Below are positions 1 through 11,574 of a stretch of DNA of 64,000 nucleotides, piece by piece. Source of the stretch: Trichoplax adhaerens (taxonomy: Eukaryota; Placozoa; Uniplacotomia; Trichoplacea; Trichoplacidae). Positions within the stretch are counted from its first letter, which is position 1, and every line of letters starts with the position of its first letter. The translations under genes were made by a program, and so were the position numbers. The notes beneath the pieces are model-generated. The model ran no database searches and was not told the DNA's origin. It saw only the letters and a program-made list of their open reading frames with translations. The stretch spans positions 5,173,950 to 5,237,949 of the forward strand of contig NW_002060943.1 in assembly GCF_000150275.1 (NCBI RefSeq), in the 5' to 3' direction.

Positions 1-355
1 TAGACTAAATGATAAACCAATTTGAATAGACGTCCAACTTTCTTTGAAGAAAAGTGAAAAAAAAAACATGTTGAATTTTATGCTCATAGGCAAAGTAATA
101 TGAACTTTTTGATGGACCAGTTGGAATATTCGTTCAACTTTCTTTGAAAGAAAAGAACAAATATGACGTTAAATTTTATACTCAAGAGAAAAGTAGCCTA
201 TGTTTAAATTGTTTTGGTAACTCTTTCTTTGAAGAAAGTGCAAACTACGCGTAGGGAGTCTATGGAAATTTTGAAAGAAATATTAGTATAAAGTAAATTA
301 TAAATCCATTTAAAGCATCTTTCAATTCATTGAGTAACTATCTCTTTGAAGAGAA
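1..355. repeat. Diverged short tandem-like repeat
   Basis: A block resembling CAACTTTCTTTGAAGAAAAG recurs at about 34, 137, 221 and 337, followed in the first two copies by a GTTGAATTTTATGCTCA-like segment and an AAAGTA segment. The spacing is about 80-115 bases and the copies have clearly diverged. No coding capacity was seen. It reads as an old, degraded tandem duplication running in from the left edge. Confidence 0.5.
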
Positions 356-2297
356 TTCAATCTTTTTCTCAAGATAATTTGTCCCAAATTTATATATCAT
401 TTTCACTCATTTTCCTTCTTAACGTTGAAGCCACATCATTATGGAAGTGATGTGAATACCACAAAAACGACAAGTAATGATCTGGAAAACTTTACAGAAA
501 TTGAAAATAGAAAATTACTCAGATGTAACCGACTTGAGGAGATTCAGCATCAAATACGAGAGCAGACTTTATTGAAAAAGAGTGTGTCATTAATGTCTAC
601 TTATTAAGATCTGGGCTAAGCTGAGATAGCTTTATGTGCGCCTGGCACTCGTTGAGCAATAAAGTTCTTTCCTATATGCAGTATTTTTCCTTGACGAAAA
701 ACTGATTCATTGATTGCTAATTTTACATTTCTCATCATCGTTTTTTTTCTTGTAGTAGAAAATTCTATGGCACAAGACAGTGCAAAATGATATTACAACT
801 AGCCATCGATGTAAGAACATTACTATCTATCTACCGTAAGGTAATTAACCAGTTGTTAAATTGCGGAAAGGAATTGTTATCAAGGCAAGATGCTATTGCT
901 TCTAGTCGAACTCAATTAATGTACATGTTTAATAATATATATATTATAATAGGTATCCAATTTCTTGTTAAGCAAGGTATTGTTGGATTCTTTATGAAGT
1001 TCTCCTTTTCCCCGTAAAGCATCCATTTCAATTGGTTTTATTGTTCGAATACCTATTCTCTCGTGTTGAGACCCGTTGTCGTTGGTAGAGGATTAGAAAA
1101 AAGTTATTTTGCATATTGGCAATAGCAAGAGGATAAATTTTATTCCTTGCTGATTATGATGATGGACTATAACCCTATACTACTGTACTTTCTAATCGTC
1201 GTTGTATCGTCAAGTAGAACTAGAGTATCATTTCAATGATCATCCACTTTAGCTAGAGGGTATAAAAAAATAGTAAGTGAACAAGAATAACTCTAGAAAA
1301 GAAATAAAACGATGATGAATGGTAGAGGATAGTGGGCTTGAAATAGACTTGAATGATGTAAAATAAAAAATTTAGACAACATTAAGGAAATACTATCGAA
1401 TCTTTTAGGAATTGAAATCTTAAACTAAATGCGTAAACTATACGCGTATATTCATCATGGAGCGTCCATTGTGAACGAGACAAGAATGGCCTCTACGACC
1501 ATCATAGAGGGGACTTGCAAGACAACATGAAATAACTCAATTGATCTTGCGGTAGCCATCAATCAGTGATTTAATTACTGTATACTAGCAAAAAAAAATG
1601 ATTATGCTAAAGAATAGATCATTCAGTACTCCTCAAAATCATAAACTCAACGCTAATAACGTCATGCTAATTTTCAGTATGTTGGAAAAGCCCGTCGTTA
1701 GTAACGAATTATCATCATTACTATTAATTAATGATATTATTGATCAGACTGTAGATTGGGACCAGACACATAGACATAAAAAAGAAATTGATTAACAATT
1801 AAAAAATTGAACTCTTGATGATTAATTCCGAGCAATCTAACGCATAGACGGATGATAGTAGGATTAACAATTGTTCTCACTGAGTCAATTGGCCAATAGC
1901 TAGCAATAATAATCTATTTTAAAAACTAGAGGACTAATTGATGATCGTCAACACTAATTTATCATTGAAAGATGGCGACAGCAGAGTATCGTAAGTACTT
2001 GAATATCAATTCAAGGAATCCTTGAAATGATCTATAAATTGAATGAGTCCATAAGCATTTTTATGCATAAATGTATGCCGGAATGAATTAACGATGGATT
2101 GATGGATACAGTACAGTTGGTCAGTGGATGCATAATATTTGTATTTTTTCCAATATTGGCTGCCTCATCGATTGATAATCCAATCTTTTTAACTGACAGC
2201 ATCTCGGCCTAGTCTAGTGTAAATACTTAGCATAATGTCTACATGAAGCAGTTATCATTAAAATAAAAAAATTGGTTCCATTGCACACACACACCAA
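356..2297. other. No supported gene; two weak plus-strand coding-like stretches
   Basis: Two open stretches have protein-like composition: 431-607, ending in a stop and followed by AATAAA at about 658, and about 757-930, which begins near a TTTCTTGTAG splice-acceptor-like site. The first would encode a charged helical C-terminus. Neither matches a family I recognise, and both may be chance ORFs. The rest is AT-rich with stops in all frames. Confidence 0.3.
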
Positions 2298-2557
2298 GAA
2301 AATACGACTACGATATGAAAGACAGGGAAGAAGAAAAATCAAGGTGGAAAAAAAAACAGCCTAGGCAGGATTATCATGATTCAGCTGTCGCCTAATCGAT
2401 GACAACCTCCATAGTCGAAAATACGACTACGATATGAAAGACAGGAAGAAAAAAAATCAAGGTGGTAAAAAACAACTGGGATGAGAGAATCAATACTACT
2501 CATGGACAGGATTATCATGATTCAGCTGTCGCCTAATCGATCACAAACTCCATAGTC
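2298..2557. repeat. Two-copy direct tandem duplication
   Basis: Copy 1 is about 2298-2416 and copy 2 about 2417-2557. Both start with GAAAATACGACTACGATATG, contain an A-rich segment with TCAAGGTGG, and end with GGATTATCATGATTCAGCTG and a CTCCATAGTC tail. Copy 2 carries about 25 extra bases in its middle. Identity outside the insertion is high, so the duplication is fairly recent. Confidence 0.85.
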
Positions 2558-4571
2558 ATGCTATTATAATTATCATCATTCTGTCAGTAAAATATTCTTG
2601 ATCGTTTCAATGATGGCCCTATAGTGATTTTTCAAGACCCCGCTAGCTTAAGATAGTTGAACCATGTTGATATTGAAGTGTTTAAATAATGGATAGTATT
2701 GTTATATTGACATCCATGATACAGAAATAGAGCAGAAATTATTTAGTAAACTAGTGACAGATGCTATTAGCAAACTGGAAAACATTTGTACAGGTGGTGG
2801 ATTTAGTCAATAAAAAAAATGCAAAATAGGCTACGAGTTCGTATAGCGTTCAGAAAAAGAAGGTGAAAAGTAAGTCATCATTTCATATCAAATTGTTTGA
2901 GGACTCGTTGGAAGTATTGATTTTAAAGCTTCTAAAGGGTTCAATACTATTGAAAAGAACAAAACTGATGTATGCTATACTGTGTCGAAGCTGGCTATAC
3001 ACGGATATTTTTATTTAATTTGATATCAATTGTTAGAACGTAGGACGGCTGGGATGAAATAGGATATCTACCAGCATTATGAGAAAGTTGAAAAAATCTC
3101 TCTACAGATTGTGGTATTGACAGAATCGCTTACTATTTAAATAATCATGACATATATGTTGCATCGACTGAAATGAACAAGACCAAGGATTACTAGAAAA
3201 AATGATTCTTCCTTTCTGTAGTAGTCCTTGACAAGACGTTTAGTAAAATATACTAAAGCTGAAGATTGTTTACTATCGTTTTTATTTTTTGAATTTAAGC
3301 CGTCTAGAAAAGATGGAAGATAGGATATCTATTTCCTATGAATAGATTATATCCTTTTTTTTCAGCTTTCTTGAATTCAATACTATTGCATCGGATGGTA
3401 CTGCACGTATCTGTTATTCCCAAGAGAGTTTTTTCGTCATCCATTTTATACAACGTCGATTAATTATTTCCGCTTGATATTATCGACATGTTATTTTTTT
3501 CCGAGATTATACAATAACATTTTAATAGGAGTGCGTTATGGCTGCTATTTCTAGTATCATTTTTGTCTGCATTATCTAGTCCTTACTGTGACTTTAATAT
3601 TCAAGTTTTGCATGATGACGATGAATTCAATATCTACCCTGACAGTGACTAACAATAAAATACCATGACGATATCGTTCAACAAGCTAATTCTTGATGTC
3701 AACAAGAAGCGTATTGTTTTGTACACTAGTCATGTCGGAATTTTATTCAAATCTTACTTATATAAGTTAACATTACTGTAAAAGTTGTTCATTTTTAATT
3801 ATTTGAGTAACCATCACAGTATTTCATTGATACCATTTTGTATCATCAAGTAAAAATCTCATTCGATAGGACCGTCAACAGCAATATTGAAATGGATTTC
3901 AAATTCACTCCTTACACAATTGCATCATCCTACTCTAGCTAGGTGTTACTAATATTGTCAAATTAAATAACTTAAAATGTAGTTCCGCATTACTGTACCT
4001 GGTTAACATTACTGTAATATCATTCTTGTTCTGATGACAATTAGCCAATCTAAACGAGAGCTTGTAGTGCTATACAAGTGTACACTGTACATAAGTATCT
4101 TATCGAGTAGAGCTCATCGTATCATCTTCTCCCCCAAAAGATTAGACGTACAATCTACACTAAAAGAAGGTGATCCAACAAGCTTTCATATTTAAGCTAC
4201 AGTATATTTTCACTAAAAGCAAATAGGGATAAAAAATAAAAAACATCAATGTTGACTAATAAACAGGAAATGCAAGTCATTAAATACTAGATGCCCGATC
4301 AAATCGTTGATATATTATGTAATATCAGACTATTAGTTTAGATTAGATTTAAAGTTGAGTGAATTTTTAGAAAAGCTGTCGGTACTAGGACGGTTTCATC
4401 AAGGAATTCTGATAAATCAACTACTAGGCTTGGAAGAGAATCTTATTCTAACCGTACCTCTTCTTTCAGTTTTTTTTTATTTTCTTCCTATTGAATTCAT
4501 ACTACCAGAATTGATGCTATTAAAAACTCTCTAAGAAAACATAATGCATTTCATCATTATTATTTTTTTTT

Positions 4572-4583
4572 GGGGGGGGGGGG
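4572..4583 (+). repeat. Poly-T/poly-G homopolymer junction (12 G)
   Basis: A run of T's is followed directly by 12 consecutive G's. In such an AT-rich region a pure G run of this length is unusual. It is also a likely place for sequencing or assembly length errors. Confidence 0.9.
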
Positions 4584-4898
4584 AAATGCGTAGACCAAGT
4601 AAGCCACGATAACAACTACAAGTGGCGTCTTTTCGCCATCGAAAATGGATCAGAGGTCAACAACCTCATAAAGTAATGGCATTTTGCAAAATATATCAAC
4701 GATTGTACTATTAGGTTGATTAATAATAATAATCATTATTAATTATTAAGGATGAGAAGAATATAGATTGTCCTTGTACAAAAAATCGATCTATCGCTTT
4801 CGTTAAGATATTGGATTGAGATATCCGTTTCCATCCTAGTGCGAAAGTACTACTTCTTCCCCAGATCTTATAGCATATTAAGCTACCGTTATACCGTA

Positions 4899-4917
4899 AT
4901 ATATATATATATATATA
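4899..4917. repeat. (AT)n microsatellite
   Basis: About nine and a half uninterrupted AT dinucleotides. Simple sequence with no other content. Confidence 0.95.
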
Positions 4918-5984
4918 AGTTATACAACTATCGAGACAGAAGTAGCATGGATTGGAAGTCTCTTCGAGCGAAAAAACATGATTATTGACAACAATGATGG
5001 CTTATTCATTTTGATATAGGAATTGTCCTTATCCAATTGGATAGGGGATTGCAATTTTTGTACAGTAGTGTTTAGTTATCTTGTAGTAGCTCCATATTTA
5101 TACTCTATCGTTAGGTACTTTCCAATTGTCAGCTACTTATACATATTCTTCAGAAAGAATTTTACTTTCCTTTACTCGATTGCGTATAAACTAAAGCATG
5201 ACGAAAGTACAAGATGATGGCTTATAATGGCACAAGTGTACTGTTTGAAACATCTCCAACAACAGTATGGAATGATTATACATAATGTATGAATAAAAAA
5301 AAAATAAATAACTCTTCAAATGAACGACAAGATGGGAGATTAGTTCTAGTGAGATCTTGTCTAGCAAGAAAGGGCAGAAATTTCCGAAATGCATAAGGGT
5401 TATCATTAGAGTTCTAACCCCATTTAGCAAGATTCTACTGGAGTATTAGGAAATGAGTTGAGTAATTGTCAATATTCATCATCTGATAATAATTCTTATT
5501 TTGGATAGTCCACCATTGCAAATCAATGAGTGAAAATAAACAGCTATAATATGTCGGAAACAAGACTTTCAATGACAGTCATGATTGTGTTATGGGTGTC
5601 GAGTTGTAACATTAACTAGGTAAACAATTTCAATCGATTTTACCTAGCTAAAAGAGAGTAGATTGAATACTGCTATTCCATTTACTGTATAATGGAACCG
5701 ATGAAAGTGTTAAAACAGGTGGACAGGGTGTACAATCCAATCGCTTGAATGTAGCCAATCGTATAGAATATTGGCCATCATGTCATGAGGAAAATTTTAT
5801 ACAGTATTCGATCTTATGGTGTGGTAAAATGAACAAAAACTTGGACATATATGATGGTTGTGACTTGAAACGCTGTAATTTTTCGATGCATTGTATCGCT
5901 ATGGACCCATGATGTCGAAATGAAATTCATAAGCCTAACCTATCCAAACTAGTACATCCTAAAGTATTATCCTATTGTACTTAC

Positions 5985-6821
5985 CTTATGTTGCAATAGC
6001 ATGCAGGTAAAAACGCGTATAAAGGTTTCAACGCCTAATAACTCGACCGGCAAGTGGACTGGGAAATCCGTTAAAGTAAATCGGCTTGAATTGGGTAATG
6101 CAAGAACAATTGGTGAATGATGCTTATCCAATAGCTCAATTTCCACTCTAGTTTGTCCAGGAATGGGTGTAGGCGATTTTAAAAATCGTTCTATCCAAGC
6201 TTCAATCTCTTCAACAACTTGATCATATTGACTACCTTGATTAGGACTAGCCTGAATTAATGGAAGCCATAGTTGTGAGCTATTTCCATCTTGATGACAT
6301 ACAGGATGTGTATCAATGATCTCACGCAAGATATTAATACATTTACGAAAGGATGTGAAAAATGCATGATGTGAAATAATACAAAGAGAAATTAAGAAAG
6401 TTTTATTCTGGCGTTGTGGTTGACGAGGAGAAGAGCTATCGTTGTCATTGGCTTGCGATGGATGATTATCATGAGGGAGTTGCAATGGTTGATTAAATGT
6501 TTGATAGAAATTGACCGATACACCATAACGGCGCATACCAGAATCTTTTTCAGTTAAGGTAAAGATAAAAGATGTAGCCTCTTTATTGCCTAATTGTTGG
6601 TTGCCAATAGAACTGGTATACCCTTCTGGTTGGCAAAAATAGACCACATCAGGCGGTAAATAAAAATCAGGATAATCTTGTGGTGGAAAGCGTCGTAATA
6701 ATTGTGGATGATGGATGGTATTGGCCGTGCCGAAAACATCATAAGTGGTTTCTTCCGTGCCGACAATCAGTAGATAATCGACCAGCCTACGGCTAAAAAA
6801 TGGCTTATGTAGCTTAGACAT
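5985..6821 (-). CDS. MADD: MADD / Rab3-GEP first coding exon (uDENN and start of DENN), partial
   Basis: A minus-strand exon of 279 codons encodes the amino end of a MADD (MAP-kinase activating death domain; Rab3/Rab27 GDP-GTP exchange factor) orthologue. Landmarks in order: a start reading MSKLHKPFFSRRLVDYLLIVG-like at residues 1-20; LLRRFP near 43; DFYLPPDVVYFCQPEG near 53-68; SFIFTLTEKDSG-MRRYG near 85-103; a hydrophilic Ser/Pro/Gln-rich insert at about 120-140; SLCIISHHAFF; IEAWIERFLKSP; and SRFTLTDFPVHLPVELLGVE near the end. These match the human protein segment by segment, including the DENN start. The exon ends after LLQHK at a GTAAGT donor on the minus strand, where the human protein continues with VVLQSRDYN. 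I chose the ATG at 6821; an in-frame ATG at 6833 adds four residues. No downstream exon was found between 1 and 5984, so either a very large intron runs off the window or this is a detached copy. Confidence 0.85.
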
Positions 6822-6939
6822 GTTTGTAGTCAATAGACTACAGGTAGAATAAATAAGAGGATGTTGAATGAAGAAAAATGATCCACTCCAACGTTAGCAG
6901 CTAGCGTAAATAGCAGCTGCTAAGACGGACTGATCGATT

Positions 6940-7260
6940 TATCTTATACTGTCTATTGTCAATTAATCGCATCGTCCCGACTTTCTGTTTACGTAGTAGT
7001 CCAGTCGATTTGGACTGGACAGTAGTCTACTGTTCGCATACGCTCGTCTACGACTAGAGTACAGTATTGGCGTCTGCCGACATTTTCGGTACCCTACAGT
7101 GCAGTCGATGAAGAAGGGAGTGTAGACTGTAGACTGTAGACTGTACAGTAGAGTACTCTACAGTACAATCGACAGTCTACAGTCTACTGTCCAAGTGTCC
7201 TTGACATTGACTGTCAATGTCACGGACACTTGGACAGTGGACAGTTTACAGGGCAGGATA
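6940..7260. repeat. Palindrome-rich block of GTAGACTGT/ACAGTCTAC motifs
   Basis: The block contains repeated GTAGACTGTAGACTG on one side and CAGTCTACAGTCTAC on the other, with ACAGTAGAGTACTCTACAGT between them. The whole stretch can fold into nested hairpins. It contains no ORF of note. Confidence 0.75.
7186..7238. repeat. Near-perfect 53-base inverted repeat (hairpin)
   Basis: The left arm starts ACTGTCCAAGTGTCC and the right arm ends GGACACTTGGACAGT. The 26-base arms pair throughout except for one internal mismatch, leaving essentially no loop. This would extrude as a strong cruciform. Confidence 0.9.
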
Positions 7261-7385
7261 CTGTAGAATTTTCAATCCTTTATCAAAAAGGTGCCAACTA
7301 CCAACTAGTGCCAACGACTGACAGTACAGTATATGAGTAGTCGCTACTACATAATCCATGTTTTGCTGCTGATGGTAACGTCACT

Positions 7386-7535
7386 ATGAAATCGCTAAGC
7401 TATAACAAGCTGCTGATAACATCGCTATGAAATCGCTAAGCTATAATAAGCTACTGATGGTAACGTAGCTATGAAATCGCTAAGCTATAACAAGTGATTG
7501 ACGGTAACGTAGCTATGAAATCGCTAAGCTATACA
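7386..7535 (+). repeat. Four-copy ~44-base tandem repeat
   Basis: The core CTATGAAATCGCTAAGCTAT appears at about 7386, 7427, 7471 and 7515, separated by variants of AACAAGCTACTGATGGTAACGTAG. The copies are close to identical, so this is a young minisatellite. It abuts the larger repeat array to its right and shares the GATGGTAACGT segment with it. Confidence 0.85.
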
Positions 7536-7559
7536 GTACATTGTACTGTATTATACTGT

Positions 7560-8370
7560 ACGAGTCATCTAAAAAATAAAAACTACAGTACTGTACGTAC
7601 TGTAGGCTCGAGAGTACTGTACTATGTACACTGAAAACGTGACAACTTTTATGCACAGGGGCTACAATTTGGATTGAGTACTGGCTACACAAGCCATGTT
7701 TTACTACTGATGTCTGATGGTACCGTCACTATCAAATCTCCAAGCTTTAAACTATTGATGCAGCTTGCAAAAACTTCTATGCACGGGCTACAATTTGGAT
7801 TGAGTACTGGCTACACAACCCATGTTTTGCTGCTGATGGTAACGTCTCTATCAAATCGCTAAGCTATACTGTACTGTACATTGTACTATACGAGTCATCT
7901 AAAAAATTGAAACTACAGTACAGTACTGTACTGTACTGTACTGTGCCCTCGAAAGTACTGTACTATGTACACTGAAAACGTGACAACTTTTATGCACAAG
8001 GTCTACAATGTTGATTGAGTGCTGACTGCACAATCCATGTTTTCCTGCTGATGGTAACGTCACTATCAAATCTCCAAGCTTTAAACTATTGATGCAGCTT
8101 GCAAAAACTTCTATGCACGGGCTACAATTTGGATTGAGTACTGACTACACAACCCATGTTTTGCTACTGATGTCTGATGGTAACGTCACCATCAAATCTC
8201 CAAGCTTTAAACTATTAAACTATTGATGCAGCTTGCAAAAACTTTTATGCACGGGGGCTACAATTTGGATTGAGTACTGGCTACACAACCCATGTTTTTG
8301 CTACTGATGTCTGATGGTAACGTCACTATCAAATCTCCAAGCTTTAAACTATTGATACAGCTTGAAAAAA
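7560..8370 (+). repeat. Array of ~125-140-base repeats with TACTGTAC palindromic inserts
   Basis: The unit contains GGGCTACAATTTGGATTGAG, then TACTGGCTACACAACCCATG, GATGGTAACGTCACTATCAA, CTCCAAGCTTTAAACTATTG and ATGCAGCTTGCAAAAACTTC. Copies begin near 7661, 7790, 8002, 8122 and 8260. Two intervals are lengthened by palindromic TACTGTACAGTAC tracts (about 7530-7630 and 7865-7980). Short ORFs inside it (for example 7674-7862) are repeat readings, not genes. Confidence 0.85.
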
Positions 8371-8713
8371 CCTTCTGCTACACTTTGCTCAAACAGCTCT
8401 ATCACTAGTCTCTACTATAAAACTTGAGTCTTCCATCGATTACGATGGAATGAATTAATTGATGGTTTATTCAAGCTGGGATCAGGGACTTTTCTTCTTT
8501 TTGCAAGTCCCTGCTTTGACCAGAGTATTACAGTACAGTATAATGGGACTGCACAGTACAGTATAGTACTCTACTCTATCTCAGTGACGTCAAACCTCTT
8601 TTCTGCAACAAGCTGAAACCTGCTGTGCGACAGCAGAGTTGCTACTTTTGCAATCTTGCTTCAAAATACCCAGTTCTAAATAACCTTCTAAAATAAACTG
8701 TAGAATCAATCTT

Positions 8714-10958
8714 ATGGCATTGGAAAATAGACATGTAGACTGCATCATAAAGCTTGGTGGCAGTGCGATCACTTCTAAACAACATCTCGAGAAAGCCAAT
8801 ACACAAGCAATCAATATTGCAGCTAGTCATGTACATGAAATGACAAGGAAATGCGTCATTGTTCACGGAGCTGGGTATAACTTTAACTTCAATCGATAAC
8901 TAATGAATCAAGTACTCGTGCAATTGAATCAATTAGTGCAAACTAATCTTGCTAAAGTATACGTACATTTGTCAGTATATTTTATACGACCAATCAATGA
9001 TAAATTTTCTGCAAAAATAGACGTCTAGATAAAGCGCTTTGCATTTTGCCATTCCAAATGGATTGGTTGATGCTTTCCTGGCTACGCGTAGATGTAGATA
9101 CCAACACTCGCATGGGTAAATACAGTTATACTCAGGTCTGGTTGTACCTGATTTATTATGTCGTCAAACGAAACAACGCAGCATTAGTAGTTGCATCTTG
9201 AAAATGACCGTTGAAAATAGATTGCTTCACAACTGTGCTAGAACTTCGCACATTTTTATTGATAGTCATGTATGCTGGATCTTATTCACAATTTGATTGT
9301 TTCATTGATATCATAGCAACATCGTAGCTTGTGCTATGAACTAGCGTAAAACCTAAACGACATAATTTTAACTTCAGCCCAAAATCATTACCATTAAAAG
9401 TCATTACAAATGTATAAAAATCAGATAATAAACTATTCTATTTTGTACGCTTACGATAGAGTATAAAGCAAAAGTTATAATCATCTTTATTTCATCCTGG
9501 CTATAGATCATTCGGTCATTTTCACGCTAAGAAATATAACATTGCTACCGGATTCAACGATACAGACTTCGAGCAACAACGCATCGGCTTTTCACAGACA
9601 AGACTATCGGTAACCAAGGTATCTCCTAACTTAACGTACAATTGATTACGAGTTGTAGCATTAATGCTTAGCCTGCCGTCATCTTAACGCATATTTTTCT
9701 ACACATTTTACGCAAAACAGCTCAATCACATCATTGTGCAAGCTCTAATCGAGAAAGACGTTCCGGCAGTATCAATCTCAGTAAGAATGACATATCCTAT
9801 TGATAGTAATATCCTTTGCTTGTCATAATTACATTTAGAATCGTATTAACTAGTGTTCATAAAATACATGAATAATATTGGTAATAACTTTATTTCTCAT
9901 ACGTAAAGCAGTACAGAATTGAATATTTATAAACTGTTAATTTAATCGGATAGCCATGCGGACTATGGAAAACTACCGACAGATCGGTTACTTCCACTTT
10001 TCTACAACCGATAAATGATCTCCTAAGAGCTGGCTTCGTACCAGTAGTGCATGGAGATGCAGTTATCGATACCTCTCTAGGATGTACCATTCTTAGTGGA
10101 GATACAATTATTCAGGTAAAACTGACGTAAAAATATTATAGACGCATATGTCTTAATATAATTCATCCAAGCGCAAGAGGGATACGCGTATACTTTGCTA
10201 AATTCATTTATAATGATTAAAAATTACTGTAGTTCTTTCGGAGGCCTCTAACATGCTGTCCATATTAACACCTGTAAATTCTGCTGATTGCTAATCTATA
10301 GTACTGTAACTTTACAGATACAGTCGCCTGCATAGAATAAAGTCTGGATTAAATACATCATACTACTAAACAATTCAAATTCCGTAGTAACTTGCTACCC
10401 TGAAAAGCACATTTTCAATGCTATCATCATGCTTCATAGATCTTAGCAGAAAATTTATGCCCCAAACGGATCATTTTTATAACGGATACTAATGGAATAT
10501 ACGATCGTCCGCCTCATAATGATGGTACAATAAATTTTAATTTAAATAGCATTACATCTGTAATATCAGAAAATGTGCCAAAAACGAGGATATCTATCGA
10601 ATAATCAATTTAAATAAATTTTCATCTAAGCTAAAAGTTCTATACAATTACGGCTAGTATTGATAAACTTTTAATCAACATTTATATCGCAGATGCAAAA
10701 CTATTACGTTATATTTCTGTTACTAAAGATGGTAAAGTCACGAATGAGATAGAAACATCTCAACTGGAACATGATGTTACCGGAGGAGTGCAGACTAAAA
10801 TTGCCTCTGCAGCGCATATAGTTAGTAAATGTAATATTCCAGTCCATGTGGTAAAGTTAGGATCAGCTGCTGCATGGAAACTGTTGGATAAAGGTGAACT
10901 TGAAGAAAGCGATATTGCCACAACGATAACACTACAAGAATCTGAATATCCAAAATGA
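8714..10958 (+). CDS. Isopentenyl phosphate kinase (IPK), six exons, complete
   Basis: Amino-acid-kinase-fold enzyme that phosphorylates isopentenyl phosphate to isopentenyl diphosphate with ATP, in the alternative branch of the mevalonate pathway. Exons: 8714-8874, 9507-9618, 9721-9780, 9954-10115, 10440-10524 and 10693-10958. All are GT-AG and all phases agree, giving about 281 residues, normal for IPK (roughly 260-330). Visible motifs: CIIKLGGSAIT at residues 10-20 (nucleotide-binding Lys and GGS loop); CVIVHGAG then SFGHFHAKKYN across the first intron, containing the IPK-type active-site His; TRLSVTKLN; GFVPVVHGDAV and LGCTILSGDTII in exon 4; FITDTNGIYDRPP in exon 5; DVTGGVQTKI in the last exon. 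The start ATG directly precedes the kinase fold, and TGA follows a short tail. From memory, the enzyme is known in archaea and plants and is patchy in animals. The call rests on motif order, with fosfomycin-kinase-type relatives the only realistic alternative. Confidence 0.93.
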
Positions 10959-11205
10959 AAATATCAGCTGGCAATATATCTGTTTATTGTCTTCTATTTT
11001 AGGATCACGAACATTATAGGATAAGATATATTAAGCACGTACTTGTTAAATACTTATTCTCTGATCACACATCATTGACATCTGTATTAAAATACTAAAA
11101 TAACTCGTTGGTTTAATTTTTAACCGTTTATCAAAATGAATCAAGGCTGGTTACAATGATTTTACTCGGTAAAACTGTGCAGTATTTTTGTATTCAATAC
11201 ACTAG
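10959..11205. other. 3' flank of IPK, no gene seen
   Basis: AT-rich sequence with no recognisable exon. It contains the presumed 3' UTR of the kinase. Confidence 0.4.
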
Positions 11206-11338
11206 GATGCACGTACTATCTACTTTAAATTACACCACGCGCCATTCGAATGACGACTTTATTTAAGATGATATTGCTATAAATGCAGCATGATTATAGA
11301 TTTGTATATGGAATTGATTTTTTAGTTGCTCGAGATAG
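11206..11338 (+). repeat. 132-base direct repeat, copy 1
   Basis: It begins GATGCACGTACTATCTACTT and ends TTTTTTAGTTGCTCGAGATA. Copy 2 at 11575-11706 is about 97% identical, with about four differences noted (for example GCAGCATG versus GCAGTACG). The two copies flank about 236 bases of unrelated AT-rich sequence. Confidence 0.95.
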
Positions 11339-11574
11339 TTACTAACTCATTACTAAGTTGTCTTCGCGGTCAACGCTCCTTGTTTCTGATATAATGAACC
11401 AATTTATTATTTGCTGCTATCAAAGTAATCTTAATAAATACAAGTATACACGATCTATGTACTCGTAGTTGATGTCGTGACTTAATCATAATAAGTGCTG
11501 CAAAATGAAAATTTTTTATACATCCAAATTTAAATACTAACTGATTATTATTGATCAATTAGAGCATGAAAAAA

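Larger units (their letters stand above)
2558..5984. other. Long AT-rich stretch without a recognisable gene
   Basis: I found no exon with family similarity on either strand. This stretch was searched by eye on the minus strand for the next MADD exons, which would lie here if the intron were short, and none was seen. It holds simple-sequence tracts (listed separately) and otherwise ordinary AT-rich sequence. Confidence 0.5.

Noticed and set aside
7674-7862. 62-codon ORF in the 7-8 kb repeats
   Set aside because: It reads through two tandem repeat units and shows internal duplication of the same peptide. It is a by-product of the repeat.
9040-9118. Apparent IPK continuation (a frame giving HFAIPNGLVDAFLATRR) after exon 1
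   Set aside because: A far better in-phase exon at 9507-9618 gives SFGHFHAKKYN and TRLSVTK exactly as the family requires. The 9040 stretch ends in a stop and is coincidental.
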